Part shown: positions 32,595 to 42,818 of the stretch, one piece after another | How positions within the stretch are numbered: the stretch's first letter is position 1 | How the letters are laid out: every line of letters starts with the position of its first letter | Assembly (NCBI RefSeq): GCF_014641615.1 | Contig: NZ_BMIB01000003.1 | Coordinates: 1-64,000 of the forward strand | Length of the DNA: 64,000 nt | Reading direction: 5' to 3' | Origin: Filimonas zeae | Lineage (GTDB): Bacteria; Bacteroidota; Bacteroidia; Chitinophagales; Chitinophagaceae | Notes under the pieces: model-generated | What the model was told of the DNA's origin: nothing | Seen by the model: only the letters and a program-made list of their open reading frames with translations | Databases searched by the model: none | Program-made: the position numbers and the translations under genes

Positions 32595-35500
32595 ATGAGG
32601 AATTTTCTACTACTGTGGGTTGTTATGGCCTGCCTGTGTACCACGGGCAATGCCCAAACACCCGTTCTGCCTGTGAAAGGCACATTAAGCAACACTTTAT
32701 TCAGTTCCCGCACGTTTACCAATGCTACACAGGTAGATACGGTAATGAAGCCGGTTACCCTACCTGCCAGCTATACCCTGGAGGTTACCGGCCGGGTAAA
32801 TGCTGCTGCGGGGCGCGGGCTGGATATTGAAGCCCGTAATGCTTCTTTTAAAGGATTTCGTTTAAGTATGGGGGCGTCCGGGGTAAGTAATACCGCCAGT
32901 CTTAATTCCCCCCAGGCGCTTTCCGTGTTTCCTGCTGCTACCCAGCAAACTTTACGGATAGCAGTAAAAAATGATTCTGCTTTTTACTATCACAACGGCG
33001 CTTTTATACAGGCGGGTACGCTGGCTGATGTAAAGGACATTGTAAACGGCGCGGAGGTGAATGACCCGGTGGTGCCTGTGAAGGATACCGCTGTATATCT
33101 TACCGGGTGGGCTGGTGTTAACGGCAACAATAGCGGTACGCCTGCGGACTATGGCTGGGCCTATAACGGCACTACCAATACGGGGTTGTTTACCATTGCC
33201 AATAATACTGCGGGTGTGCGTTATATGGATGTAACTACTACCGCCAACACACATACGTATAATGGAGCTGCCTGGACCGGCAGGGCCATGTATGTGCGTT
33301 GGGATGGCAGTGATATAGCTAATGCGTGCTATACCTATCCGGTTACGCTGCAGGCCAATACCACGTATACTTTTTCTATGCTACAGGGGTATGTATCTAA
33401 TGCTACGGGTGGTAAAACCCTTACGGTGGGTGTAGGTAAAACAACAGCGGCTTCTGCCCGTTTTGCCTCGCAGAGTTTTACGCCAGCGGGTACTAAAAAC
33501 CTGGTACGCAGCAACTTTACTTTTACCACGCAGGAGGCGGGTACTTATTACCTGAGTATTACCGGTACCTGGGGATTGTATTCGATTGGCGAACTGCAGT
33601 TGAAGGCCACCAACCTGATAGCCAACTGGGCAGGTACGGATACCAGCAAAGCGGGTAGCCCCGCAACCTATGGCTGGGCGCTTACCGGCACCACCACTGC
33701 GCTGTTTAATACTGCCAACAGTGGCAGCGGTGTACGTTACATGGATGTAACCACTACTGCCAACACACATACATATAACAATAGTGCCTGGACAGGGCGG
33801 GTGCTGTATTTGCGCTGGGATAACAGTGCTATTACGGGTGCCTGTTACAGCTATCCTGTTACGCTGGAAGCCAATACTACTTATGATTTTACTATGCTGC
33901 ACTCATATGTATCCAATGCTACCGGCAGTAAATATATAACAGCGGGTATTGGTAAAACCACTTCAGCAGCAGACCGGCTGGCTACCCATACCTTCAGCCC
34001 GGAGGGAACGAAGGCGCTGAAGCGGGAAAGCTTTCTGTTTACCTCGCAGGAGGCAGGCGTGTATTACCTCACTTTTACCGGTTCCTGGGCTTTATATTCT
34101 GTGGCAGACCTTTCTGTAACGAAAGCACAGATAACGCCCCGCTTTTTGTTTGGTAAGAACTATGCCAGCGGTGCGGTGAATATGGACATTGCTTCTGTTA
34201 CCTATGATGAGGGTGCTTATGCCCCTTCCTCTGTACTGGTGCAGACAAAACAGAATACTACTATTACAGATAGTATTGCATTTTTCCCTTCCAGCGTGAA
34301 TATCAATTACATTGTTCCTGGTAAAACGGATTTGCACCTGACGGGCGATTTTAGTCCGCTTGTAAACAGCACGGTGCAGCTGAACAGCAATGATGCGTGG
34401 CTGTTTCTGGATAATGTAAAGCCTTCCACCGTAACGGCAGGAATGCTGAGTAATATTTATATTAATGGCGTATCGGCATCGGGTAATACCAGTGCGCGTA
34501 TTGCCATTTATAAGAACGGTACTGTGATAATACCGAATGGAAATGTAACCTCACAGGCTGCTTTGCAGGTGTATACGCAGGCCAGCCTGGGCGGCAGCAG
34601 CCGTACCATGGAGATACAGACGTACCATAACAATCTGGGTGCGTTTGATAATGCTATCCGTTCGTTTGTGTTGAAGAGAGGTTACTCGGCTACGTTTGCT
34701 ACCAATGCAGACGGATCGGGCTATAGCCGTGTGTTTGTAGCCAACGACCGCGATCTGGTGGTGAATGTTATGCCGGAAGGACTGGTGGCTACAACCTCGT
34801 TTATCCGCGTGTTTAAATGGGATTGGGTGAGTAAGAAAGGCTGGGCCGGTGGCGGTAATGCACTGGACAAGGTGAACGCTACCTGGTATTACGACTGGAA
34901 TATAGCCGGGCAAACCACAAGCAACCAGCAGTATGCTATTATACGGCAGCATGGTGGCTGGCCTTCGTGGACAGATATTGGCAATAAACAGAACGTAAAC
35001 CATTTGCTGGGCTTTAATGAGCCTGACCGCCCTGACCAGGCCAACATGACTATAGAAGAAGCGCTGAGCCAGTGGCCGGAAATGATGAAGTCGGGCCTGA
35101 GGATAGGGTCGCCTGCACCGAGTAACCCTAACAGCTGGTTGTACAATTTCATCAGCAAGTGTGATAGCCTGAATTACCGGGTGGATTATGTAGCAATTCA
35201 TTGTTACTGGAACAGCAGAACGCCCGAACAGTGGTACAGCGGCCTGAAAGCGGTTTATGACCAGGTAAAACGTCCTTTATGGATTACAGAGTGGAATAAT
35301 GGTGCTAACTGGACAGGGGAGGCCTGGCCTTCTACCGTTCCTGAGCAGCAGGCCAAGCAGCTGGCAGATTTACAAGGTATTTTGCGTGTGTTGGATACCT
35401 GTTCTTTTGTAGAACGTTATTCTATATACAACTGGGTGGAGGATAAGCGTGCTATGATACTGGCTGATACGCTTACCCCTGCGGGAAGGTATTATGCGGC

Positions 35501-37307
35501 CAATAAGTCTGACTTTGCGTACAACCCGCAGAAAGCGTTTACGCATACCTGGAAGCTGGTGGCGGCACCGCTGAGTGGTGCTATAGATACGTCTGACTAT
35601 TTTAGGGTGCGGTTGAGCTGGCGTGATTTAAACGGAGAGCTGGGTGGTAAATATGTGCTGGAAAGGAAACGGGATGGGATAGACGCTGACTTTACTACAG
35701 TTCAGGAGTTTACAGGATATACGGCAGGTAGCACACTTACCTATACTGATAGTGTATACAGCAAAGCTACGTATCGCGTAAAAGCCTACAATACAGCCCT
35801 CAGTGCTTCGGTGTATTCTGCATTGTATGAAGTGCTGCGTGATAATGCTCCGCAGGCACCAGCCAGCCTTACGGGTACCGCACTGGCTTCCACTAAAAAC
35901 CAGTTGAACTGGACTGCGGCAGCTACGGCGCGTTCTTATAACCTGAAGCGATCGCTTAGTGCGTCTGGTCCGTTTGCTACTATTGCAGCGCGTACTACCG
36001 GGCTCAGCTTTGCGGATGATAATTTAACCCCCTCTACCAATTACTATTACGTGGTTACCTCGCTGAACTCGGCGGGGGAGAGTGTTAACTCAACGGTGTT
36101 AACGCTGCGTACGAAAGATCTGGTGGCACCTGCCGGTGTGGTAAACCCACGGGTAGCATCGGGTGATGGACGGGTAACGCTTACCTGGGATTTTATGTAT
36201 GATGCCAGCTATAATATTCTGCGCTCTGCCACGGTGAACGGAACATATAGTACCATTGCTACTAATGTGAATACCGTGCGTTACGTGGATACCTATAATA
36301 TCAGTAACAACAGCACTTATTACTATAAACTGGTGGCTTATAACGCAGCCGGTAGCAGTCCGCAAACAGCTGCGCTTACTGCTACGCCTAAAGCAGGGCA
36401 GCACCTGCATCTGAACTTTAATGAGAACACCGGCACTTTTGCGGAAGATACCTGGGGTGCTTTTCACGGAAGTTTGCAGAATAGCGCTGTGTGGGCCAGC
36501 GGCCAGAACGATGCAGCGGTGCAGCTGGTAAAAGCTTCTTCTTCTTATGTAGGTTTGCCGGCAGGAGTGGTGAGTGAGTTGAATAACTTTACCATTGCAG
36601 CCTGGGTAAAGCTGCCAGCTAATCAGGGTAATAACACCCGCCTGTTTGATTTTGGAAATGGTACAGGCACATTTATGGTGCTGGTACCTAAAATAGACCA
36701 GACGGTGCGGTATAAAATTACCTGCCCGGCCGGTACGTACGATCGTTACATTCCTTATGCAGTGCCGCTGGATAGCTGGGTGCATCTTACCATTTCGCAG
36801 AGTGGTAATGTGTTTAAACTGTATGCGAACGGCGTATTGCAATACACGGACAGCGGAGCTACAGTGAAGCCATCGGATATGGGGGTTACCGCTATCAATT
36901 ACCTCGGTCGCTCACAGTTTCCCGCAGATCCGTATAGTGATCATATTTATGATGATTTCCGGATTTATAACTATGCACTGAATGCTGCTGATATTGCTAC
37001 ACTTGCGGCAAGCAGTACCGCTTTGGTGACCAATACACAAAGTGCAGCACCAGCATTTGCCGGCACGCCGGATATGGAGATACAGGTGTATCCTAACCCC
37101 GCCAGCAGTGTTGTGTACCTCTCAGGGCTGAAAGGGAAGGCCGGCAGTTATACGCTGTATAATAATAATGGAGCAGCGGTTGCACAAGGGGTGGTACAGC
37201 AGAACAGTATTGTTTTGCCTGCATCTATTACCAATGGTGTATACTTTTTACAACTGTATTCCGGCAATTCGCTTCTTGTAAGAAAACGGGTGATGGTATT
37301 ACGATAG
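32595..37307 (+). CDS. Secreted multidomain glycoside hydrolase (GH128/Asl1-like) with T9SS tail
   Basis: 1570 residues from the ATG at 32595, which opens a signal peptide ending GNAQ; the frame stays open a further 60 bp upstream. Order: N-terminal beta domain; two copies of a ~172-residue module (33096-34130); a further beta region; a catalytic domain (about 730-990) with LGFNEPDRPDQ (E809), YVAIHCYWNS and LWITEWNNG (E899), as in GH128/Glyco_hydro_cc enzymes; two fibronectin III domains (~1083 and ~1178); a LamG-like domain (~1272-1465); and a type A T9SS sorting domain (VYPNPASSVVYLSG to end). The family degrades beta-1,3-glucan, so secreted attack on fungal or plant wall glucan is likely. 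E809 and E899 are the presumed acid/base and nucleophile. Confidence 0.88.
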   Translation: MRNFLLLWVVMACLCTTGNAQTPVLPVKGTLSNTLFSSRTFTNATQVDTVMKPVTLPASYTLEVTGRVNAAAGRGLDIEARNASFKGFRLSMGASGVSNTASLNSPQALSVFPAATQQTLRIAVKNDSAFYYHNGAFIQAGTLADVKDIVNGAEVNDPVVPVKDTAVYLTGWAGVNGNNSGTPADYGWAYNGTTNTGLFTIANNTAGVRYMDVTTTANTHTYNGAAWTGRAMYVRWDGSDIANACYTYPVTLQANTTYTFSMLQGYVSNATGGKTLTVGVGKTTAASARFASQSFTPAGTKNLVRSNFTFTTQEAGTYYLSITGTWGLYSIGELQLKATNLIANWAGTDTSKAGSPATYGWALTGTTTALFNTANSGSGVRYMDVTTTANTHTYNNSAWTGRVLYLRWDNSAITGACYSYPVTLEANTTYDFTMLHSYVSNATGSKYITAGIGKTTSAADRLATHTFSPEGTKALKRESFLFTSQEAGVYYLTFTGSWALYSVADLSVTKAQITPRFLFGKNYASGAVNMDIASVTYDEGAYAPSSVLVQTKQNTTITDSIAFFPSSVNINYIVPGKTDLHLTGDFSPLVNSTVQLNSNDAWLFLDNVKPSTVTAGMLSNIYINGVSASGNTSARIAIYKNGTVIIPNGNVTSQAALQVYTQASLGGSSRTMEIQTYHNNLGAFDNAIRSFVLKRGYSATFATNADGSGYSRVFVANDRDLVVNVMPEGLVATTSFIRVFKWDWVSKKGWAGGGNALDKVNATWYYDWNIAGQTTSNQQYAIIRQHGGWPSWTDIGNKQNVNHLLGFNEPDRPDQANMTIEEALSQWPEMMKSGLRIGSPAPSNPNSWLYNFISKCDSLNYRVDYVAIHCYWNSRTPEQWYSGLKAVYDQVKRPLWITEWNNGANWTGEAWPSTVPEQQAKQLADLQGILRVLDTCSFVERYSIYNWVEDKRAMILADTLTPAGRYYAANKSDFAYNPQKAFTHTWKLVAAPLSGAIDTSDYFRVRLSWRDLNGELGGKYVLERKRDGIDADFTTVQEFTGYTAGSTLTYTDSVYSKATYRVKAYNTALSASVYSALYEVLRDNAPQAPASLTGTALASTKNQLNWTAAATARSYNLKRSLSASGPFATIAARTTGLSFADDNLTPSTNYYYVVTSLNSAGESVNSTVLTLRTKDLVAPAGVVNPRVASGDGRVTLTWDFMYDASYNILRSATVNGTYSTIATNVNTVRYVDTYNISNNSTYYYKLVAYNAAGSSPQTAALTATPKAGQHLHLNFNENTGTFAEDTWGAFHGSLQNSAVWASGQNDAAVQLVKASSSYVGLPAGVVSELNNFTIAAWVKLPANQGNNTRLFDFGNGTGTFMVLVPKIDQTVRYKITCPAGTYDRYIPYAVPLDSWVHLTISQSGNVFKLYANGVLQYTDSGATVKPSDMGVTAINYLGRSQFPADPYSDHIYDDFRIYNYALNAADIATLAASSTALVTNTQSAAPAFAGTPDMEIQVYPNPASSVVYLSGLKGKAGSYTLYNNNGAAVAQGVVQQNSIVLPASITNGVYFLQLYSGNSLLVRKRVMVLR
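33096..34130 (+). repeat. Duplicated ~172-residue module within the glycoside hydrolase
   Basis: Two consecutive copies (about 33096-33610 and 33614-34130) share TADYGWA-type starts, GVRYMDVTTTANTHTYN, WTGR, YVSNATG, GKTT and FTTQEAG/FTSQEAG blocks. The protein similarity is high, while the DNA has diverged. Probably a carbohydrate-binding or stalk module of unnamed family. Confidence 0.8.
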
Positions 37308-37328
37308 ACTTTCGGTTTTTGTTTTAAG

Positions 37329-37354
37329 GAGGCTGCCTGGTGCAGCCTCTTTTT
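37329..37354 (+). terminator. Intrinsic terminator of the glycoside hydrolase gene
   Basis: Perfect 8-bp stem GAGGCTGC / GCAGCCTC with a 5-nt loop and TTTTT tail, 21 bp after the stop. Confidence 0.9.
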
Positions 37355-37475
37355 CGTTGACCAGGAGAATAAAGTGCGTGTTGCCTGAACTGCAAAGAAG
37401 GATGCGTTTCCAGTTTGTTTTTTGCAGTTCATTCCGCAATGATGTTTCCGGATTGGTGCAGGCGTAGTAGCCCCG

Positions 37476-37952
37476 TTAAACGGGTGTTTCTACCTGCACT
37501 ATTTTTTTTATCAATACTATCTGCCCCAGATGGTAATGCGAATGTTCAATAATACCTGCCAGGTTACGGAAGTAGTTACCGTATTTTTCATCGGAAAAGT
37601 ATTCCTGCAGTTTTTCGTCTTCCAATGTTTCAATCAGTGCTGCAAACAGTTCTGCATCTTTCCAGGTGGTTTCCAATAGTTGCTCCCATTCCTGCGGAGA
37701 TTGTATTGGCGGTACATCAAAGCTAAATTTGTCGTGTGCGTTCAGTGGTTCTGCCTGTAACACTTTAAGTACGGCGTCTACGTAGTAGTGAATATGGTAT
37801 ACCAAAGCGGCAATGGTGTTGAAAGTATATACTTTAGTGGTGGCTTGTTGCCAGGTAATATCTCTAACAGTGTCGCGCAGATTTACGCTGGTCCAGTTAC
37901 CACCGAAGTGTACATCGCGCAAATGTTTGGCTAATTGTTGTGTAATAGTCAT
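37476..37952 (-). CDS. DinB-like four-helix protein
   Basis: 158 residues, four-helix bundle pattern with the three histidines expected of DinB/YfiT metal sites: one in AALVYHIHYYVD and others in IIEHSHYHLGQIVLIKK. DinB-type proteins include thiol-dependent transferases and many uncharacterised members. It lies alone, downstream of the RND operon and on the same strand, after a 215-bp gap. A second DinB-like gene with different sequence lies at 58992. Confidence 0.8.
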   Translation of the reverse strand: MTITQQLAKHLRDVHFGGNWTSVNLRDTVRDITWQQATTKVYTFNTIAALVYHIHYYVDAVLKVLQAEPLNAHDKFSFDVPPIQSPQEWEQLLETTWKDAELFAALIETLEDEKLQEYFSDEKYGNYFRNLAGIIEHSHYHLGQIVLIKKIVQVETPV

Positions 37953-38167
37953 AGTTATTAAATGTACACCAGTGTCATGGGTTTACAGAGATATGGGGCA
38001 TTTTTTTATTTGGTAGAGTTGCTTATGTTTAAGTATTATAAATAGCTTTTTTCCTGAAGGATCTTGTCAACGGGCTGTTTATGATATTGATTGCCGTAAA
38101 AAACGAATAGCCGGTAAAAACCGGCTACTCTGCATCAAGGCTCTGCTGAATGAGCCAATAAACTCTC

Positions 38168-39601
38168 TTAATTCCATCCGCCGCCTAATGCCTTGTAAAT
38201 GTTTACCATGGCATTCATCTGCTGCTTTTTGGTTTCGATCAGTTCAAATTTTGATTCTAATGCGTCTCTTTGTGTCATTAATACTTCCATGTAATCTGCC
38301 CGTGCTGATTTGAACAGGTCGTTAGAGATGTCGATTGACTGCGTTAGCGCCTGAACCTGTTTGGATTTGAGGTCGTAGCTCTTCTCCAGGTTTTTGATCT
38401 TTGCCAATTGGTTTGCTACTTCTACATAAGCGTTTAATATGGTGCGCTCGTAGTTGTAAGCGGCCTGCACCTGTTTGGCACTGGCGTTATAATAACTTGC
38501 TTTTATTGCATTTCTGTTTACCAGTGGGGCCATTAAATCGCCTGCCAGCGAATACAGGATAGATTCCGGTGTTCTGAACAGGTACGAAGGGTTAAAGGCC
38601 TGATAGCCGATGCCTGCAGAAATGCCCAGGGAAGGGTAGAACTGCGCCTTGGCTATTTTTATATCCAGTTTGGCGGCTACCAGTTCCTGCTCTGCCTTGC
38701 GTATATCCGGGCGGTTAGCCAGCAGCTGAGAGGGGAGGCCTTCGTGTACTGCGGCGGGCAACAGTGTGGTGAACGATTGGCTGTTGCGCGGTATTGGCTG
38801 CGGATAACGGCCCAGCAGAAAGTTGATGCGGTTTTCTGTTTCTACAATCTGCTGCTGAATATCAAACTGCAGGCTTTTGGTTTTCAGCACTTCGGCTTCA
38901 AACTTTTTTACCGCCAGTTCGGTAGTACGGGTGGCTTCTTTCTGCAGCTTAACAATTTCCAGGGCATTGGTTTGTATGTCTATGTTCTGCTTTATAATAT
39001 CCATCTGGTTGTCCAGTGCCAATAACTCGTAGTACGAGTTGGCTATCTCGCCAATCAGGTTGGTGATTACAAAATTCCGGCCTTCCACAGTAGCTACGTA
39101 CCGGTTGATGGCTGCTTTGGTGGCATTATGCAGCTTGTTCCATATGTCTATTTCCCAGGTAGCATAAGCACCTATCAGAAAGTCGCCCAGTGGCTCAGGT
39201 GTTTCTTTGCCGGGGGCAATTTCTACATTCTTTTCCAGCGCACCCTGTGGGGTATACCTGGCTTTTTTATCCACGCCTGCACCAGCTTTTACACCCACAA
39301 AAGGCAGGTATTCCCCTTTTCTGGCCTGTATTTCATTACGGGTAACGGCTATCTCCTGTAAGGTAATATTCAGCTCCTGATTGTTCTGCAATGCAGAATC
39401 AATCAGTGCATTCAGGTAAGGATCTGTAAAGTATTCCTTCCATTTTACCTTAGCAGAGTTAGTAGAATCCTGCGCGTTATTATAACTGGCAGGTGTGTTT
39501 TTATTTTCAGCTTTTTCCACAACCGCGGGTAGTTTACATGCGGTGAAACTGAATGCAGCTGAGGCTATTGCCAGACTGCTGTATTTTATCTTTTTAACCA
39601 T
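38168..39601 (-). CDS. RND efflux outer-membrane factor (TolC/OprM-like lipoprotein)
   Basis: 477 residues with a lipoprotein signal (FSFTACKLP). It has two OEP repeats: LIDSALQNNQELNITLQEIAV..RNEIQARKGEYLPFV and LPSQLLANRPDIRKAEQELVAAKLDIKIAKAQFYPSLG, with GDLMAPLVNRNAIKASY. It forms the trimeric channel-tunnel of a tripartite pump. The start lies 1 bp after the RND permease stop. Third and last gene of the operon; no clear terminator was seen after it, though an imperfect hairpin is present near 38097-38130. Confidence 0.93.
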   Translation of the reverse strand: MVKKIKYSSLAIASAAFSFTACKLPAVVEKAENKNTPASYNNAQDSTNSAKVKWKEYFTDPYLNALIDSALQNNQELNITLQEIAVTRNEIQARKGEYLPFVGVKAGAGVDKKARYTPQGALEKNVEIAPGKETPEPLGDFLIGAYATWEIDIWNKLHNATKAAINRYVATVEGRNFVITNLIGEIANSYYELLALDNQMDIIKQNIDIQTNALEIVKLQKEATRTTELAVKKFEAEVLKTKSLQFDIQQQIVETENRINFLLGRYPQPIPRNSQSFTTLLPAAVHEGLPSQLLANRPDIRKAEQELVAAKLDIKIAKAQFYPSLGISAGIGYQAFNPSYLFRTPESILYSLAGDLMAPLVNRNAIKASYYNASAKQVQAAYNYERTILNAYVEVANQLAKIKNLEKSYDLKSKQVQALTQSIDISNDLFKSARADYMEVLMTQRDALESKFELIETKKQQMNAMVNIYKALGGGWN

Positions 39602-39602
39602 G

Positions 39603-42600
39603 TTATTCCCCTTCTTCGTTGTGTGAAAAGTTATCTATCTGGTGCACGAATCCTTCTGATAAAGAAGTCTCCTCTTCAAATCTGATCAGCTTTCTGCCAT
39701 CGGCAAGAGAAGCGAATATGAAGTACAGGCCTGGCACAATTACCACCCCGAAAATGGTTCCGAAGAGCATGCCACCCAGTGCGGCTGCACCCAATGTACG
39801 GTTGCCAATGGCACCTGCGCCTGTAGCTATAATCAGTGGTATTAAGCCTGCAATGAATGCGAAGGAAGTCATAAGGATAGGGCGGAAGCGCACCTTTGCA
39901 CCCTCTATGGCGGCCTCTATAATGGTAGAACCTTCGTGGCGTTTCTGCACGGCAAATTCCACAATCAGTACTGCGTTCTTGCCCAATAGCCCTACCAGCA
40001 TAATTAAACCAATCTGTGCATAGATATTGTTTTCGAGGCCCATCATCTTCAGCAGGAAGAAGGAGCCGAAAATGCCTACGGGCAGTGACAGGATTACGGA
40101 GATAGGAATGATAAAGCTTTCATATTGTGCGGCCAGTACAAAGTATACGAATATCAGTACTATAGCAAAGATGTATATAGATTCGCTGCCTTTGTTGGCT
40201 TCATCAAACGAAAGACCTTCCCATGCTATATCGTACCCTTTAGGCAGTTTTTTAGCTACTTCACGTACGGCGGCTATGGCATCTGCTGTGGTGTATCCGT
40301 TGGCTGGCAAGCCCTGGATAGCTGCAGAGTTGTACATGTTATAGCGTGTAATCTCGTTAGGCCCCTGGGTTTTAATCAGTTTCATAAACGCAGAGTATGG
40401 CACCATTTCACCCTGATCGTTCTTTACATACATATTCAGTACATCAGAAGGTAGTCTTCTGAACTGAGGGTCGGACTGAACGTATACTTTAAAGAAGCGG
40501 TTGAATTTAATGAAGCCCTGCTCGTAGGTACTACCAATCATGATGTCCAGGTTTTCCATGGCTTTACCAATAGATACCCCTTTCTGCATAGCCAGATCAT
40601 TATCCACTTCCAGCTCGTACTGCGGATAGTTGGCGGCAAAGAAACTGAACAGGCCGGTTAGTTCCTTGCGTTTAGCCAGTTCATCCATAAAGTGTTTCTG
40701 TATCTTGTCAAAGTCCTGGTAATCGGTAGTAGTGTTTTTATCCAGCAAACGCATGGAAAAACCGCCGGAAGAACCAAAGCCGGGAATAGCAGGTGGCTCA
40801 AAGAATTCTATTTTAGCACCGAGGTCTCTGGATTTTTCTTCCAGTTCTTCCATAATCTCGGTTACCTTATGTTTTCTTTCGCTCCATGGTTTCAGGTTAA
40901 TCAAACAGGTACCGGCGTTGGAGCCGCGGCCCTCTGTCATAATCTCGTAGCCTGCCAGAGAGGATACGGATTCTACCCCATCTATTTCCTCACAAATCTT
41001 CTGCAGCCGCTGAGAAACCTGATTGGTGGTTTCCAGTGTAGAGCCGGGAGGTGTTTGAATAATGGCGTAAATGGTACCCTGATCTTCAATAGGTATAAAA
41101 CCCGCCGGAAGTGTTTTGTTTACAAAGTAAGTACCGGCACAGAAGGCTATCAATACCAGGAAGGTTACCCATCTTCTGTTTACTATTCTTTTCAGTATGC
41201 TTACATACCCACCGGTAAGTTTATCAAACCCACGGTTAAAGCTGTCTAACGCTTTGGTAAGTATGTTTTTCTTTTTGGGATGGCCATGATGGTTTTTGAG
41301 CAACATGGCACATAATACCGGTGTAAGTGTAAGGGCAATAATGGCCGAGATAACAATAGAGCTGGCCATGGTAATAGAGAACTGGCGGTAGAAGGTACCC
41401 ACCGGGCCCGACATGAATGAGATAGGAACGAATACTGATACCATTACTGCCGTAATGGCTATGATGGCGCCACTTATTTCGCCCAAAACCATTTTTACCG
41501 CTTTGTAAGGCGAAATGTGCGGATGCTCCTCAAACTTGGCGTGCACGGCTTCCACCACCACAATGGCATCATCCACCACAATACCAATAGCCAGTACCAG
41601 TGCAAACAGGGTTACCAGGTTAATGGTAATACCAAAGAACTGTATTACAAAGAAGGCACCCACCAGCGATACCGGTACGGCCAGAATGGGGATGAGGGTA
41701 GAACGCCAATCGCCCAGAAATATAAATACCACAATGGCCACCAGTATAAAGGCATCGCGCAGGGTATCAATAACCTGCTCAATAGAGGCGTCGAGGAATT
41801 TAGATACGTCGTAACTGATTTTGTAATCCAGGCCGGGAGGAAAGGTTTCTTTCATTTCTTCCAGCTTCTTTTTTACACTTTCAATTACTTCGTTGGCGTT
41901 ACTGCCGTAGTTCTGCTTTAATACAATAGAGGCAGAAGGGTGACCATCCAGGTTAGAGTAAATATCAAAAAACTCACTACCCAGTTCTGCCTTACCAATA
42001 TCTTTCAGGCGAATGCGTTCGCCGTTGGCATTGGCACGTATAATAACATTCTCGTATTCTGCCGGCTCACTAAAACGACCTTTGTAGGTTAACACGTATT
42101 CCAGTGACTGTGCTTTAATACCTGAGCTTTGACCAATACGTCCGGGGCGGCCTACAATACTTTGTTCGCCCAGTGCTTTCATTACCTCATCAACCGATAC
42201 ATTGTATGCACGCATCCGATCGGGATTGAGCCATATACGCATAGCGTAGGTACGGCTACCTAATATCTGTGAACGTGCTACGCCTTTAATACGGTTGATC
42301 TCAGGAAGCATTTTTACGTTGGCATAGTTGTACAGGAACTTTTCATCCATGTTCTTGTCCTTCGCATACAGGTTTACATACATCAGCATGCTGGGCTGTA
42401 TGGGGGTAATTACCACACCTTCGCGCTGCACCAGCTCGGGCAGCAATGGCATTACCTGGTCTACCCTGGTTTTGACTCGTATTACGGCCTGGTTGGGATC
42501 TGTGCCGGGCTCAAAAATGATTCTTAATGTAGCCTCACCGGCGCTGGTGGCATCTGTTGCCATGTAGCGCATATCCTGCACGCCGTTAATGGCGTTTTCT

Positions 42601-42794
42601 AATGTAATCAGCGTTGATTTTACCAGCACATCGGCACTGGAACCAGGATAGGCAATAAAGATATTGACCGTGGTGGGGGCAATATCGGGAAACTGAGAGG
42701 TAGGCAATTTGATGATTGCCAGTGTACCCATAAAAACAATAATAATCGAAATCACTATCGCAAATACAGGCCTATGTATAAACTTGGAAAACAT
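39603..42794 (-). CDS. RND efflux permease, AcrB/HAE1 family
   Basis: 1063 residues, typical length, with twelve membrane helices in two halves and the large periplasmic loops. Family marks: FIHRPVFAIVISIIIVFMG at the start, QFPDIAPTTVNI, the proton-relay helix LALVLAIGIVVDDAIVVVEA (Asp-Asp), PVSLVGAFFVIQFFG, and the second-half GLLGKNAVLIVEFA. Exports amphiphilic drugs or toxins using the proton gradient, as a trimer with the adaptor and outer-membrane factor encoded on either side. Substrate range cannot be read from sequence. Confidence 0.96.
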   Translation of the reverse strand: MFSKFIHRPVFAIVISIIIVFMGTLAIIKLPTSQFPDIAPTTVNIFIAYPGSSADVLVKSTLITLENAINGVQDMRYMATDATSAGEATLRIIFEPGTDPNQAVIRVKTRVDQVMPLLPELVQREGVVITPIQPSMLMYVNLYAKDKNMDEKFLYNYANVKMLPEINRIKGVARSQILGSRTYAMRIWLNPDRMRAYNVSVDEVMKALGEQSIVGRPGRIGQSSGIKAQSLEYVLTYKGRFSEPAEYENVIIRANANGERIRLKDIGKAELGSEFFDIYSNLDGHPSASIVLKQNYGSNANEVIESVKKKLEEMKETFPPGLDYKISYDVSKFLDASIEQVIDTLRDAFILVAIVVFIFLGDWRSTLIPILAVPVSLVGAFFVIQFFGITINLVTLFALVLAIGIVVDDAIVVVEAVHAKFEEHPHISPYKAVKMVLGEISGAIIAITAVMVSVFVPISFMSGPVGTFYRQFSITMASSIVISAIIALTLTPVLCAMLLKNHHGHPKKKNILTKALDSFNRGFDKLTGGYVSILKRIVNRRWVTFLVLIAFCAGTYFVNKTLPAGFIPIEDQGTIYAIIQTPPGSTLETTNQVSQRLQKICEEIDGVESVSSLAGYEIMTEGRGSNAGTCLINLKPWSERKHKVTEIMEELEEKSRDLGAKIEFFEPPAIPGFGSSGGFSMRLLDKNTTTDYQDFDKIQKHFMDELAKRKELTGLFSFFAANYPQYELEVDNDLAMQKGVSIGKAMENLDIMIGSTYEQGFIKFNRFFKVYVQSDPQFRRLPSDVLNMYVKNDQGEMVPYSAFMKLIKTQGPNEITRYNMYNSAAIQGLPANGYTTADAIAAVREVAKKLPKGYDIAWEGLSFDEANKGSESIYIFAIVLIFVYFVLAAQYESFIIPISVILSLPVGIFGSFFLLKMMGLENNIYAQIGLIMLVGLLGKNAVLIVEFAVQKRHEGSTIIEAAIEGAKVRFRPILMTSFAFIAGLIPLIIATGAGAIGNRTLGAAALGGMLFGTIFGVVIVPGLYFIFASLADGRKLIRFEEETSLSEGFVHQIDNFSHNEEGE

Positions 42795-42818
42795 ATTTTC
42801 TGTCTTTAGGTGATGCGA

